In this document: positions 33,973-42,348 of the stretch, piece by piece
Layout of the letters: the number at the start of each line of letters is the position of its first letter
How positions within the stretch are numbered: position 1 is the stretch's first letter
NCBI GenBank assembly: GCA_963851105.1
Contig: CAWKNP010000002.1
Span: forward strand, 310,001-374,000
From: DATARN01 sp963851105
Lineage (GTDB): Bacteria > Actinomycetota > Acidimicrobiia > Acidimicrobiales > Palsa-688
DNA length: 64,000 bases
Reading direction: 5' to 3'
The notes under the pieces: generated by a model
What the model was told of the DNA's origin: nothing
What the model saw: the letters and a program-made list of their open reading frames with translations, nothing else
Databases searched by the model: none
Translations under genes and position numbers: made by a program

Positions 33973-34283
33973 GGCGCACCTCCACATCTCGTTCGCTCAA
34001 TTCTCCTGGCCCTACCCGGGGCGGGCGGCATACAAACCGCCAGTGGCGCGCAGTCGTGCCGGAACCCGATACTGGGCGCCGCGGGACCAAAGACTCGAGC
34101 AGGTCGACAGGAGGAGTGGTCGGCGCAGCGTGGAGCGGCAAAGAGATCGGAGCGTGGCACGACTTCGAGACCAGTGCGCCCCGGCCACCTTTCTCGAGTA
34201 GCTCGGGAGTTGGCAGCGTGTGGCGCTCCCGGGCACCAGGTATCCGAAAGTTCGTATCGGGTCCTTCGCCCGCGGTGATGGCT

Positions 34284-34289
34284 TACCCT
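34284..34289 (+). promoter_or_regulatory. putative -10 box of a leaderless promoter (TACCCT)
   Basis: TACCCT ends 8 bases before the GTG chosen for the first GMC oxidoreductase, and no Shine-Dalgarno sequence precedes it. This fits a leaderless transcript and supports the start. The rest of 33973-34297 shows no gene. Confidence 0.4.
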
Positions 34290-34297
34290 CTAACCTC

Positions 34298-36037
34298 GTG
34301 ACGGCTCCAGGTTTGTCCGATAGGGCTGAGGACTTCGATGTCGTGGTTGTTGGGTCGGGGTTCGGGGCTTCGGTGGTGGCCTACCGCCTGGCTGAGGCGG
34401 GCGAACGGGTGTGCGTGCTCGAACGAGGCCGCCCCTATCCACCAGGATCGTTCCCCCGCGACCCCCGCGGCCTGGCCAACAACCTCTGGGACCCGGGCGC
34501 GGGCATGTACGGCCTGTTTGACATCTGGGCCTTCAAGGGCATCGAGAGCGTGGTGTCGAGTGGTCTGGGCGGCGGCTCGCTTATCTACGCCAACGTGTTC
34601 ATCCGCAAAGACGAGCATTGGTTCGTCGACGAGGCGCTCCCCGGTGGCGGCTACGAACGCTGGCCCATTGACCGGGCCCTCCTCGAACCTCATTACGACG
34701 CGGTCGCCACCATGCTCGACCTCCAGCGCTACCCCTTCGACGTGGCGCCGTACAACCAGACGCCGAAGACCATCGCCATGCGCGACGCGGCCTCGGCGCT
34801 CGGTCTCGACTGGATGCTGCCCGAACTGGCGGTCAGCTTCCGAAGCCCGGGCGACGACCCGGTACCTGGGGTACCGCTCCACGAGGAACATCGCAACCTG
34901 CACGACCTGCCCCGGGAGACCTGCCGGCTGTGCGGCGAGTGCGACGCGGGCTGCAACTACGGCGCCAAGAACACCCTCGACTACACGTACCTGTCGCGAG
35001 CAAAGGACCATCACGCAGAGATCCGTACATTGGCCGAGGTGCGCAGCCTCGAGCCGCTCGACGGGCCAGGCGGGGGCAGGTCGGGCTACCGGGTGACCTA
35101 TGTGACCCACCATCCCGACGAGGATCGGATGCCGGTGCCGACCGGCCAGTTGCCCACCACCACCATCAAGGCCCGCAAGGTCGTAGTGGGGGCAGGGACC
35201 TTCGGCAGCACCTTCCTGTTGCTACGCAACCGGGCCGCCTTACCCCGGCTCTCGCCGGCGCTCGGGACCCGGTTCTCGGGCAACGGCGATCTCCTGTCGG
35301 CGATTGTGGACGCCCACCAGCGGGTCACTGGCCACAGCGTTCCCCGCCATCTCGATCCGAGCATCGGCCCCGTCATCACGAGCGCTATCCGGATGGGTGA
35401 CAGCCATGACGGCACCGGCGTCACCGGCCGGGGCTTCTATGTCGAAGACGGCGGTGTCCCGGCGTTCCTCGACTGGGTGGCCGAGTCGGCCGGGGCCATA
35501 AGCCTCGCCGGGCGAGCGGCCAGTTTCCTGGGCAAGCGCCTGGTGGCCCATCTGAGCGGCCATCCCCGCAACCACATCAGTGCCGATGTCTCAAAGCTGC
35601 TGGGCGGGGGACAGGTGTCGTCAACGATGCTGCCCACCCTGGCGATGGGTCGAGACATCCCCGACGGTGTGATGCGCTTGCGCGACGGCAACCTGGACCT
35701 CGACTGGACCACCCACACGTCGGAGGCGTATTTCGAACGGGTGGAGAAGACGCTCGCCAGCATTGCCTCCGCCCTGGGGGGCAAGTTGCTCAACACGCCA
35801 ATGTGGTTGTTCAAGCGAGTCATCACGGTGCACGGCCTGGGGGGCTGCCCCATGGCGACCAATGTCTCCGAAGGGGTGGTCGACGTCGACGGTGAGGTCT
35901 TCAACTATCCGGGACTGTACGTCGTCGACGGGGCGGCAATGCCCGGCCCCGTGGGACCCAATCCCTCTTTCACTATCGCCGCTTTCGCCGACCACGTCGC
36001 CGACGGCATCCTCTCGACTGCCGTGGTCCGGCCATGA
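34298..36037 (+). CDS. GMC-family FAD oxidoreductase (cholesterol oxidase-like) with four-Cys motif
   Basis: A 579-residue flavoprotein. It has the ADP-binding DFDVVVVGSGFGASVVAYRL, the GMC signature GLGGGSLIYANVFIRK, and the active-site HGLGGCPMATN with GPNPSFTIAAFAD, whose Asn matches the cholesterol oxidase His/Asn pair. Residues 209-219 carry CRLCGECDAGC, four Cys spaced as in small iron-sulfur or zinc sites, followed by NYGAKNTLDYTY. No signal peptide is present. It overlaps the next gene by ATGA and heads a co-directional cluster that reaches 40274. The substrate is probably a sterol or lipid alcohol, by family only. Confidence 0.9.
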   Translation: MTAPGLSDRAEDFDVVVVGSGFGASVVAYRLAEAGERVCVLERGRPYPPGSFPRDPRGLANNLWDPGAGMYGLFDIWAFKGIESVVSSGLGGGSLIYANVFIRKDEHWFVDEALPGGGYERWPIDRALLEPHYDAVATMLDLQRYPFDVAPYNQTPKTIAMRDAASALGLDWMLPELAVSFRSPGDDPVPGVPLHEEHRNLHDLPRETCRLCGECDAGCNYGAKNTLDYTYLSRAKDHHAEIRTLAEVRSLEPLDGPGGGRSGYRVTYVTHHPDEDRMPVPTGQLPTTTIKARKVVVGAGTFGSTFLLLRNRAALPRLSPALGTRFSGNGDLLSAIVDAHQRVTGHSVPRHLDPSIGPVITSAIRMGDSHDGTGVTGRGFYVEDGGVPAFLDWVAESAGAISLAGRAASFLGKRLVAHLSGHPRNHISADVSKLLGGGQVSSTMLPTLAMGRDIPDGVMRLRDGNLDLDWTTHTSEAYFERVEKTLASIASALGGKLLNTPMWLFKRVITVHGLGGCPMATNVSEGVVDVDGEVFNYPGLYVVDGAAMPGPVGPNPSFTIAAFADHVADGILSTAVVRP

Positions 36038-36756
36038 CCGGTGCCATCAACGGTGTCAGGATGACCGCCCAGCCCAAGTACCACCTTCAGTTCACCGAGG
36101 AGATGAAGGGATTCTTCACCTTCGACGAGGCGGACTACCAGCGAGGTTTCGAGGTGGGTCGTGCGACCGGGTCAGCGGTGATGTTCCACCTCACTATCGG
36201 CCCGGACGACACCTATGCGTTCATAGCAGACGCCACCCACGTGGCCCCGGCCGTGGGGTACATCGAAAGCGGCGTCCTCGGCGGGCGCCTCCCGGTCGAG
36301 CGTGGCGTGTTCAACCTGTTCGTGGACGCGGGAGAGGTCAACGGAGAACCCGCGAGCCACATGCTGTACCGGCTGTGGTTCGCCGACGCTGTCGGGCACC
36401 CGCTGACCCTCACCGGGTTCAAGGACATCAGGCATCCGACCGCCGCCCTTGCGCAGTTCAAGGACGTGTGGGGCGAGACCACGACCCTGTACACCACGAT
36501 TCTGGCCGGACACGTCGAAGCAGCCGACGACGCCACCGCGTCGCTCATCGGCGCCGGGATTATCCACATTCTGCCGCTCGATTTCGCCCGCCAGATGACC
36601 ACTTTCAGGGTCAAGGGCGCCGGGATGTGGGGCCGGTGGAAGGCCTTCCAAGCGTTCGGCGCTCTGTTCATGGGCCAGCTGTGGAAGGTTTTCCAACCCC
36701 GGCTTCCTTGGCGAGTACGCCGGGGAGTCTCTGCGTCACGGTTACGGCGTCAATGA
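36034..36756 (+). CDS. uncharacterised protein coupled to GMC oxidoreductase
   Basis: A 240-residue protein, or 231 from the second Met at residue 10. Characteristic stretches are YHLQFTEEMKGFFTFDEADY, RLPVERGVFNLFVDAGEVNG, LTLTGFKDIRHPTAAL, TTTLYTTILAGHVE and LDFARQMTTFRVKG. The pattern looks like two similar beta-rich halves, perhaps lipocalin-like. I recall this sequence type next to or fused with GMC oxidoreductases, but no function is known. The start overlaps the oxidoreductase stop by 4 bases, so it may be a partner subunit or ligand carrier. Confidence 0.75.
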   Translation: MTGAINGVRMTAQPKYHLQFTEEMKGFFTFDEADYQRGFEVGRATGSAVMFHLTIGPDDTYAFIADATHVAPAVGYIESGVLGGRLPVERGVFNLFVDAGEVNGEPASHMLYRLWFADAVGHPLTLTGFKDIRHPTAALAQFKDVWGETTTLYTTILAGHVEAADDATASLIGAGIIHILPLDFARQMTTFRVKGAGMWGRWKAFQAFGALFMGQLWKVFQPRLPWRVRRGVSASRLRRQ

Positions 36757-36782
36757 GTTACCGCACCGCTGAGGAGTAGGCA

Positions 36783-38258
36783 ATGCCCGACATCCGTTAT
36801 GTGTGCCTCTCCGATCTTCATTTCGGCGCCGAGAACAGCATCCTCAGCTGCCTGAAGGATGACCATGTCACCGTCGATCCATCGAAGGCCAGCTCCGTTC
36901 TGGACGCATTCGTGGCGGTCCTGAAGGCCCTGATCGAGGCCAACGAGGACCGGACCCGCAAGCCCACATTGATCCTGAACGGCGACATCCTCGAGCTGGC
37001 GCTGGCCAGTGACAACGTGGCTCTGATGGTGTTCGAGTTGTTCCTCGACCGGATCTTCCCGAGCGGGGGCGACGCGCTGTTCGACCCGACGATCCTTTAC
37101 CAGCCCGGAAACCACGACCATCACCTGTGGGAAACCGCCCGAGAGCGCCAGTACGCCAACCTCCTCGACTCCCTCAAGCCCGACGACCCTCTGCCGGTCC
37201 CCTGGCACGGCACGTCGCTCTACTACTTGGAAGATTCGCGGCCGGTGCACTCCGAGATCCTGGAGGAACTGGCCAAGCGGCGGCCCCACGACCAGAAGAT
37301 CGAGTTCCGGGTGTCGTACCCCAATCTGGGCCTGCGGTCGCAGGACAAGAAGACTTCGGTGGTCTTCCACCACGGCCACAACGTGGAGGCGATCTACCAC
37401 CTGATGACGACGTTGAAAGACTTCGTCTTCCCTGGTCGCCCCGCAGCCGCCGAGGTCTGGGACATCGAGGCCGAGAACTTCGCCTGGATCGACTTCTTCT
37501 GGTCCACCCTGGGCCGGTCGGGAGCCGTGGGTGAGCAAGTGGGCCTGGTCTACGACATGCTTCAGGACGACCGCGCCATCGCCCGCCTCGCCGGCAACTT
37601 GGCCGACGGCATCGCCCGGCGGGTGGCGCACAAGGGCGGCATTCTGCGCTTGCGTTGGCCCGTCAAGGTCGTCCTCGACAAGGTGCTGAAAAGAGTCGGG
37701 TCCAAGGTGGCGGCCTCGGAGCGGAAGGTCCCAACCGTGCCGCTGAGCCCGAAGTCCCGGGTCGGAATGCTGGCCTACTTGAGTGGACCGCTGGCCCTCC
37801 AGCTGGCGAGCGAAGCCCCCGACAAGGACCGCCAGCTTCCGGAGAATGTCAAGTTCGTCTTCGGCCACACCCACAAGCCGTTCGTGGAAAGCACGAAGCT
37901 CGACAGCGGGCTGGCCAATCCGGTGCGGATCTTCAACAGCGGCGGCTGGGTGGTCGACACCAAAGAGGTGGAGCCATTGCATGGAGCCAACCTGGTGCTC
38001 CTCGACGAGAACCTCGAAGTGGCATGCATCCGGATGTACAACCAGACGGCGCTCGCCGCCGATTACCGGGTGCGGATGGATGACGGGTTGCCGGCCGAAC
38101 AAGGCCCGTTTTACCGCCGCCTCGCGGGATTGGTCCGGCCCGACGAGGACGTGTGGACCAACTTCTCGCAGGCCGTGGCCGCCCTGGTCACCGAGCGGGC
38201 CCACTCACTGACCTACATCATCGATCACGCCTTTGACACTCGCACGCCGGCGCCGTGA
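36783..38258 (+). CDS. metallophosphoesterase (calcineurin-like)
   Basis: A 491-residue calcineurin-like phosphoesterase. All metal-binding motifs are present: CLSDLHFGAEN near residue 8, ILNGDILEL, QPGNHDHHLW, VVFHHGHNVEA and KFVFGHTHKPF near residue 360. A helical insertion of about 150 residues separates the last two, which lengthens the protein relative to simple family members. GAGGAG lies upstream of the ATG. It sits 26 bases after the GMC partner gene and 18 bases before the NTF2-like gene, so co-transcription is likely. The substrate is unknown. Confidence 0.88.
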   Translation: MPDIRYVCLSDLHFGAENSILSCLKDDHVTVDPSKASSVLDAFVAVLKALIEANEDRTRKPTLILNGDILELALASDNVALMVFELFLDRIFPSGGDALFDPTILYQPGNHDHHLWETARERQYANLLDSLKPDDPLPVPWHGTSLYYLEDSRPVHSEILEELAKRRPHDQKIEFRVSYPNLGLRSQDKKTSVVFHHGHNVEAIYHLMTTLKDFVFPGRPAAAEVWDIEAENFAWIDFFWSTLGRSGAVGEQVGLVYDMLQDDRAIARLAGNLADGIARRVAHKGGILRLRWPVKVVLDKVLKRVGSKVAASERKVPTVPLSPKSRVGMLAYLSGPLALQLASEAPDKDRQLPENVKFVFGHTHKPFVESTKLDSGLANPVRIFNSGGWVVDTKEVEPLHGANLVLLDENLEVACIRMYNQTALAADYRVRMDDGLPAEQGPFYRRLAGLVRPDEDVWTNFSQAVAALVTERAHSLTYIIDHAFDTRTPAP

Positions 38259-38276
38259 TCAGAAAGGAGAGGTGCG

Positions 38277-38672
38277 ATGGCCGAACACCCCAACGCCGTG
38301 GCCGTTCGGCGGCTCTTTGAGGCATTCCGAGGCGGCGACATCTCCCAGATCGATGACGTGATTGATCCCGCTGTGGTCTGGCACTTCCCTGGCCGGAAGG
38401 GCCGACTGGCTGGAGACCACCGCGGTCGCGACGAGATATTCGAGTTCCTGGCACTGGTCCTCGGCCTCACCGACGGCACCTTCTCGTTCGACGTGATCGA
38501 CGTCCTGGCGAACGACCGGCGGGCGGTGGTGCTGTTCCGAGGTACCGGAGTGCGCGGCGACCGCATGCTCGACAACCCCACCTGCCTCTCCATGAGGCTC
38601 CAAGATGGCAGAGTGGTCGAATTGTGGGAGTTCGTATGGGACCTCTACCACGTCGAAGACTTCTGGAGTTGA
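38277..38672 (+). CDS. SnoaL/NTF2-like protein
   Basis: A 131-residue NTF2-fold protein (AVRRLFEAFRGGDISQIDDV, DPAVVWHFPGRKGRLAGDHRGRDEI in part, VDVL...DGRVVELWEFVWDLY). Such proteins are small hydrolases, isomerases or ligand binders. GAAAGGAG lies 4-8 bases before the ATG. It lies between the metallophosphoesterase and the second GMC oxidoreductase, 15 bases from the latter, so it probably acts on the same pathway, for example isomerising an oxidised product; this is inference. Confidence 0.85.
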   Translation: MAEHPNAVAVRRLFEAFRGGDISQIDDVIDPAVVWHFPGRKGRLAGDHRGRDEIFEFLALVLGLTDGTFSFDVIDVLANDRRAVVLFRGTGVRGDRMLDNPTCLSMRLQDGRVVELWEFVWDLYHVEDFWS

Positions 38673-38687
38673 GAAAGCAATTGCCGC

Positions 38688-40274
38688 ATGACTGACGTGC
38701 AACGTTACGACGCGGTCGTCGTGGGATCGGGCTTCGGAGGTTCCATCACTGCGCTACGCCTGGCCCAGGCCGGCCGCTCGGTGGTGGTCCTTGAGCGGGG
38801 CCGGCGGTACCAACCCGGTGAGTTCCCGCGCAATATCCGCGACACGGACGCGCTTTTTTGGCGCCACGAGCGACACGCCGCCGCGACCGGTCTGTATGAC
38901 CTGCGATTCTTCTCGGGACTGGGCGTCGTGGTGGCCAGCGGTGTCGGCGGCGGTTCCCTCATCTACGCCAACATTCATATCCGGCCCGACTCGCTCGTGT
39001 TCGACGACCCCCGCTGGCCGGCGTCGCTGAACCGCCGCACCCTCGATCCCTACTACGACAAAGTTGCCGCCCAGATCGCTATCGCGCCGCTGCCGGAGTC
39101 CCTGGCGGTGCCCAAGCGCGACGCCTTTCGCCAGGCCGCGGCCGCGCTCTCCCGCGATATCTTCGACCCTGACCAGGCGGTGACCTGGCCGGGCGACCCC
39201 ACCAACGCGGGCCACGCGGGCGGCGGCGGTGGTCCGGCGGGGGGAATGTGCCAGATGGTGGCCGAGTGCGAGTTCGGCTGCCCGCACGGGGCCAAGCACT
39301 CTATGGATCGCACCTACCTGGCCGAGGCCGAACGATTGGGCGTCGAGGTCCGCCCTGGGGTGGTGGCTCGGGTTGTCCGGCCCGTCGACGGCGGCTACGC
39401 GGTCGCTTATCGGGATACGGCGGGGGTTGCGGGCTCCGTCGCCGGACGGCGGGTAATCCTCGCCGCGGGCACGCTCGGAACCAACGAGATACTGCTCCGC
39501 TCGCGCTCGACCGCGGGCGGCCTTCCCGGTCTCAGCCCCGCCCTGGGCCACGGTTTCTCGGCCAACGGGGACTTCCTGGGATCCATCCAGGGCGCCAACC
39601 TCGCGTTGAGTCCTGCCTACGGCCCCGATGTCACTTCCGTCATGCGCTTCTTCGACTCGGCCCCCGAGTTCACCATGGCCGCGCCGACCTTCAACTCCGC
39701 CGTCATGGGCGTCTTGGCATCGTTGGGCCAACCAACAGGGCGGTGGCTGCGGCTGGCTGGCCCGCTGTGGCGGGCACTGCCCTGGCTGATGCCCGCCGCC
39801 TTTGCCTCCGGACTGCTCTCCCGTCCCTCGCCCCTACCGGCACGGCACCGGGGCGACCCGGAGCATATGACCAACCTGTTCTGCATCGGACGCGACAGTG
39901 CGACCGGCAGGATCCGCCCGACGCGTCGGGGCATCGATATCACTTGGGCGTACCGTAAGGACAACGCGGCGCTCATCGAGCGCATGGAGACCGCCATGGA
40001 GTCGGTGGCCGAGGTTTACGGCGGTACCTATGCCCCGATTGCCAGCTGGAACATGTTCCGCCGGATCACGACGGTGCACCCACTCGGCGGCTGCCGGGTA
40101 GCCGACACGCCGGCCGGTGGCGTGGTGGCACCTCACGGGGAAGTTCACGGCTACCCGGGGCTGTTCGTGGCCGACGGGTCGGTGATCCCGACTGCCATCG
40201 GGTTCCATCCGGTTATGACCATCGCGGCGATGGCCGAGCACACCGCCGAGAGCATTGTCGCAAGCTTCCGATAG
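38688..40274 (+). CDS. GMC-family FAD oxidoreductase, second paralogue
   Basis: A 528-residue relative of the oxidoreductase at 34298. FAD motif YDAVVVGSGFGGSITALRLA, GMC signature VGGGSLIYANIHIRPD, active-site HPLGGCRVAD, and GFHPVMTIAAMAEH, where the Asn of the first paralogue is His. The Cys motif is CQMVAECEFGC at residues 188-198: three of the four Cys remain and the second is Val191. The two enzymes may therefore differ in cofactor or metal and in substrate. It ends the co-directional cluster and is convergent with the patatin gene. Confidence 0.92.
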   Translation: MTDVQRYDAVVVGSGFGGSITALRLAQAGRSVVVLERGRRYQPGEFPRNIRDTDALFWRHERHAAATGLYDLRFFSGLGVVVASGVGGGSLIYANIHIRPDSLVFDDPRWPASLNRRTLDPYYDKVAAQIAIAPLPESLAVPKRDAFRQAAAALSRDIFDPDQAVTWPGDPTNAGHAGGGGGPAGGMCQMVAECEFGCPHGAKHSMDRTYLAEAERLGVEVRPGVVARVVRPVDGGYAVAYRDTAGVAGSVAGRRVILAAGTLGTNEILLRSRSTAGGLPGLSPALGHGFSANGDFLGSIQGANLALSPAYGPDVTSVMRFFDSAPEFTMAAPTFNSAVMGVLASLGQPTGRWLRLAGPLWRALPWLMPAAFASGLLSRPSPLPARHRGDPEHMTNLFCIGRDSATGRIRPTRRGIDITWAYRKDNAALIERMETAMESVAEVYGGTYAPIASWNMFRRITTVHPLGGCRVADTPAGGVVAPHGEVHGYPGLFVADGSVIPTAIGFHPVMTIAAMAEHTAESIVASFR

Positions 40275-40351
40275 GTTCCGCGCCACCCGACGCCAAGCCA
40301 TGCCACCAAGCCGCGCCGACGCGATGAATGACGGGCCGATACCTCGCCCTA

Positions 40352-41233
40352 CTATGCCGCGCCGTCGGTCATTGGGATCCCTTCGGCGGCGCACCAGCGG
40401 CGAGCCACTTCCACCCCGAGCTCCACGCCTCGGGCCATGCGCCGCCGGGTGAAGTTGAAGACATAGTGGATCGGCACCTCGGCTTGCAGCATCTTGACCT
40501 CAATGTGCCGACCGAATGCACCCCGCTCGCCATTGGCGACGGCGGCGTTGTTGTCGGCGATGCGTCGCAACGGATCGCGTAGGCTGCTATTGGCTGACGC
40601 CTCGATTATCTGGAAGTACTCATTCAGGAATCCACTTTTCCACCGCCCGCCGGTGCTGACCGTCCAAATGATCCACAGCTCGTCGGCGCCCCGGCGGATG
40701 GCCTCGTCGAGGTTCGAGTCAGTGGCGTAGACGGCGTCGATATAGTCGTGGCCGTCGATCTTTATGGCGGGGAATAACATGGGTAGTGACACCGCCGAGA
40801 TCAGCCGGTCCTCGTCCATCTGGGCGGGTGTCAGCACGACCGTCTCCTGAGCGGAGAAGTCGTACAGGTTGAACGTCGCATCTTTCTTCGACGCCCGGAT
40901 CGCGTTCCAGTCCAGTCCCCACAGCGACCGCAACACTCGGCGCCGGAAGGCATCGTAGGTCATCAACGACTGGCCGAAGGTCAACTTGACAATTTCCCGC
41001 CAGTTGATGCTGACCCCCGCCAGGGGTTTGAACCGTCGCCAATTATCGGCCATTTGCGTTCCGCTCATTCCTTGGCAGTACATGGCCAGATTGAACACCC
41101 CGCCGCTGGCGCCGTCGGCGTGGTCGAAGGTGAGTCCCGCCTCGTCGAGCCATACTTGAAGGACCCCGGCCTGGAACGCCACTTTTACCCCACCGCCGGC
41201 CATGATCAGCGATCTCTTGGTCGCTTCCGTCAT
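40352..41233 (-). CDS. patatin-like phospholipase
   Basis: A 293-residue patatin-fold lipid acyl hydrolase. The oxyanion loop is AGGGVKVAFQAGVL, the nucleophile elbow is GASGG (GxSxG), and the catalytic Asp lies in HDYIDAVYATDSN, where the usual DGG is DAV. ATG 41233 is chosen because AAGGGG lies 5 bases upstream; a longer frame begins 48 bases earlier. It is convergent with the GMC cluster, which supports a lipid theme for this region. No signal peptide is seen, so it is probably cytoplasmic or membrane-associated. Confidence 0.9.
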   Translation of the reverse strand: MTEATKRSLIMAGGGVKVAFQAGVLQVWLDEAGLTFDHADGASGGVFNLAMYCQGMSGTQMADNWRRFKPLAGVSINWREIVKLTFGQSLMTYDAFRRRVLRSLWGLDWNAIRASKKDATFNLYDFSAQETVVLTPAQMDEDRLISAVSLPMLFPAIKIDGHDYIDAVYATDSNLDEAIRRGADELWIIWTVSTGGRWKSGFLNEYFQIIEASANSSLRDPLRRIADNNAAVANGERGAFGRHIEVKMLQAEVPIHYVFNFTRRRMARGVELGVEVARRWCAAEGIPMTDGAA

Positions 41234-41274
41234 CAATACCCCTTCCGGAATGTGCATCGCTATCCGCGGTGTGG

Positions 41275-41306
41275 CCGGCACTGGCGACTATTGACGCCAG
41301 TGCCGG
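41275..41306. terminator. perfect 12-bp stem hairpin between sigma factor and patatin genes
   Basis: CCGGCACTGGCG, loop of 8, CGCCAGTGCCGG, with two further G-T pairs possible. It lies after the ECF sigma gene and 42 bases before the patatin start on the minus strand. No U-tract follows on either strand. It may terminate the sigma transcript or structure the patatin leader. Confidence 0.5.
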
Positions 41307-41425
41307 TTCCTGCTCAGGCGTGGAGACTAAAGGTTTCCAAGAAGGCTATATCGGCGCTGCTAGCCCATGGGGCGAAGAACGTCCTTTCGTATGTCCGGTG
41401 TATCCGGCGACGGCGAGTGGTGCCA

Positions 41426-42286
41426 TTATGGGCGGCGGGTGACGCGGCTATGGGGGCCTCGGTAGCCGAGTTCGCTGAGGACGGTAGCGACCTCCGCTTT
41501 TCGGGCGCGACATGCCTCGCAGCGGCGGAGGTGATCGACGGTCTGGCGCCGGGTCCGCATGGAAAGCGGCCGGTACGGTTCCTGGCAGAGCAACGCGCTG
41601 ACATGGGCACAGAGACCCTGCGCGGGCCGGAGGTGGCGGCTGAGGAAGCGTTGCCCCGCCACGCGCCGGGCTTCGACGCATTGCCGCCGCACCGTCCCCG
41701 CGGGCCGGCCGAGCGCCACCGCCACCTCGGCCACCGACAGCCCAGCTTCGTAGCGGAGGTGCAAGAGGAGCCGAAAGCCGGGACGCAATTCTGCGACGGC
41801 CGCGGCCATCGTTGCTCGGTCGGCAATCGCGAGCGCAGCGTCGGCTGCCGACTCGCTGGCGGGAAGCGCCCGCTCGGACAGGGCGGAAAGGTCACCACTC
41901 GGGCGCTGCCGTTGGCGCTGGCGGGACATGTCGACAGCCGCGCGTACGACGCAGCGCACCATCCACCCTTCGACCGCCGCCGGGTCGGCCAGTTGGTCGA
42001 TCCGGAGCAACGCACGCGACAGGCCCTCGGCCACGGCATCATCGGCATCGGCTTCGTGGCAGAAGGCGAGGGCGGCGCGCCGGGCGCGGGCATGCGTCCG
42101 GCGGTAGAGCTCGCCGGCGGCGTCGGTGTCGCCGGCGCGGGCCGCGAGGGCGAGTTCCGACGAGGGTCGTGACGGCAACAGGCGCCGTTGGCGCCGCTGG
42201 GCGGCCAGGGCGTCGTCACGGTCGTCGTCACCGTTGGTCGGGAAACGGACAGGTACAGGAGTGCTGGTCGGCATGGCCGAGACCAT
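41426..42286 (-). CDS. ECF sigma factor with C-terminal zinc-finger-like tail
   Basis: A sigma-70 family protein of about 286 residues. Region 2 (SSELALAARAGDTDAAGELY, EADADDAVAEGLSRALLRID, DPAAVEGWMVRCVVRAAVD) and region 4 (LRPGFRLLLHLRYEAGLSVA, GRPAGTVRRQCVEARRVA) are followed by an extension with CAHVSALLCQE and HLRRCEACRARKAEV. The H-x3-C-x2-C core resembles the zinc-binding anti-sigma (zf-HC2) domain, here fused to the sigma factor. The start is uncertain: GTG 42295, ATG 42286 and ATG 42274 are possible. No separate anti-sigma gene is adjacent. Confidence 0.8.
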   Translation of the reverse strand: MVSAMPTSTPVPVRFPTNGDDDRDDALAAQRRQRRLLPSRPSSELALAARAGDTDAAGELYRRTHARARRAALAFCHEADADDAVAEGLSRALLRIDQLADPAAVEGWMVRCVVRAAVDMSRQRQRQRPSGDLSALSERALPASESAADAALAIADRATMAAAVAELRPGFRLLLHLRYEAGLSVAEVAVALGRPAGTVRRQCVEARRVAGQRFLSRHLRPAQGLCAHVSALLCQEPYRPLSMRTRRQTVDHLRRCEACRARKAEVATVLSELGYRGPHSRVTRRP

Positions 42287-42348
42287 CCCGACCACCCGCT
42301 TCCCACCACTGACGCGATCCTTGCCGTGTCCTTACAGCGCGGCGTTGG

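Noticed and set aside
36750..38204. 484-codon minus-strand open frame opposite the metallophosphoesterase
   Set aside because: The plus strand has all calcineurin-type metal motifs and a ribosome binding site; the antisense frame has none.
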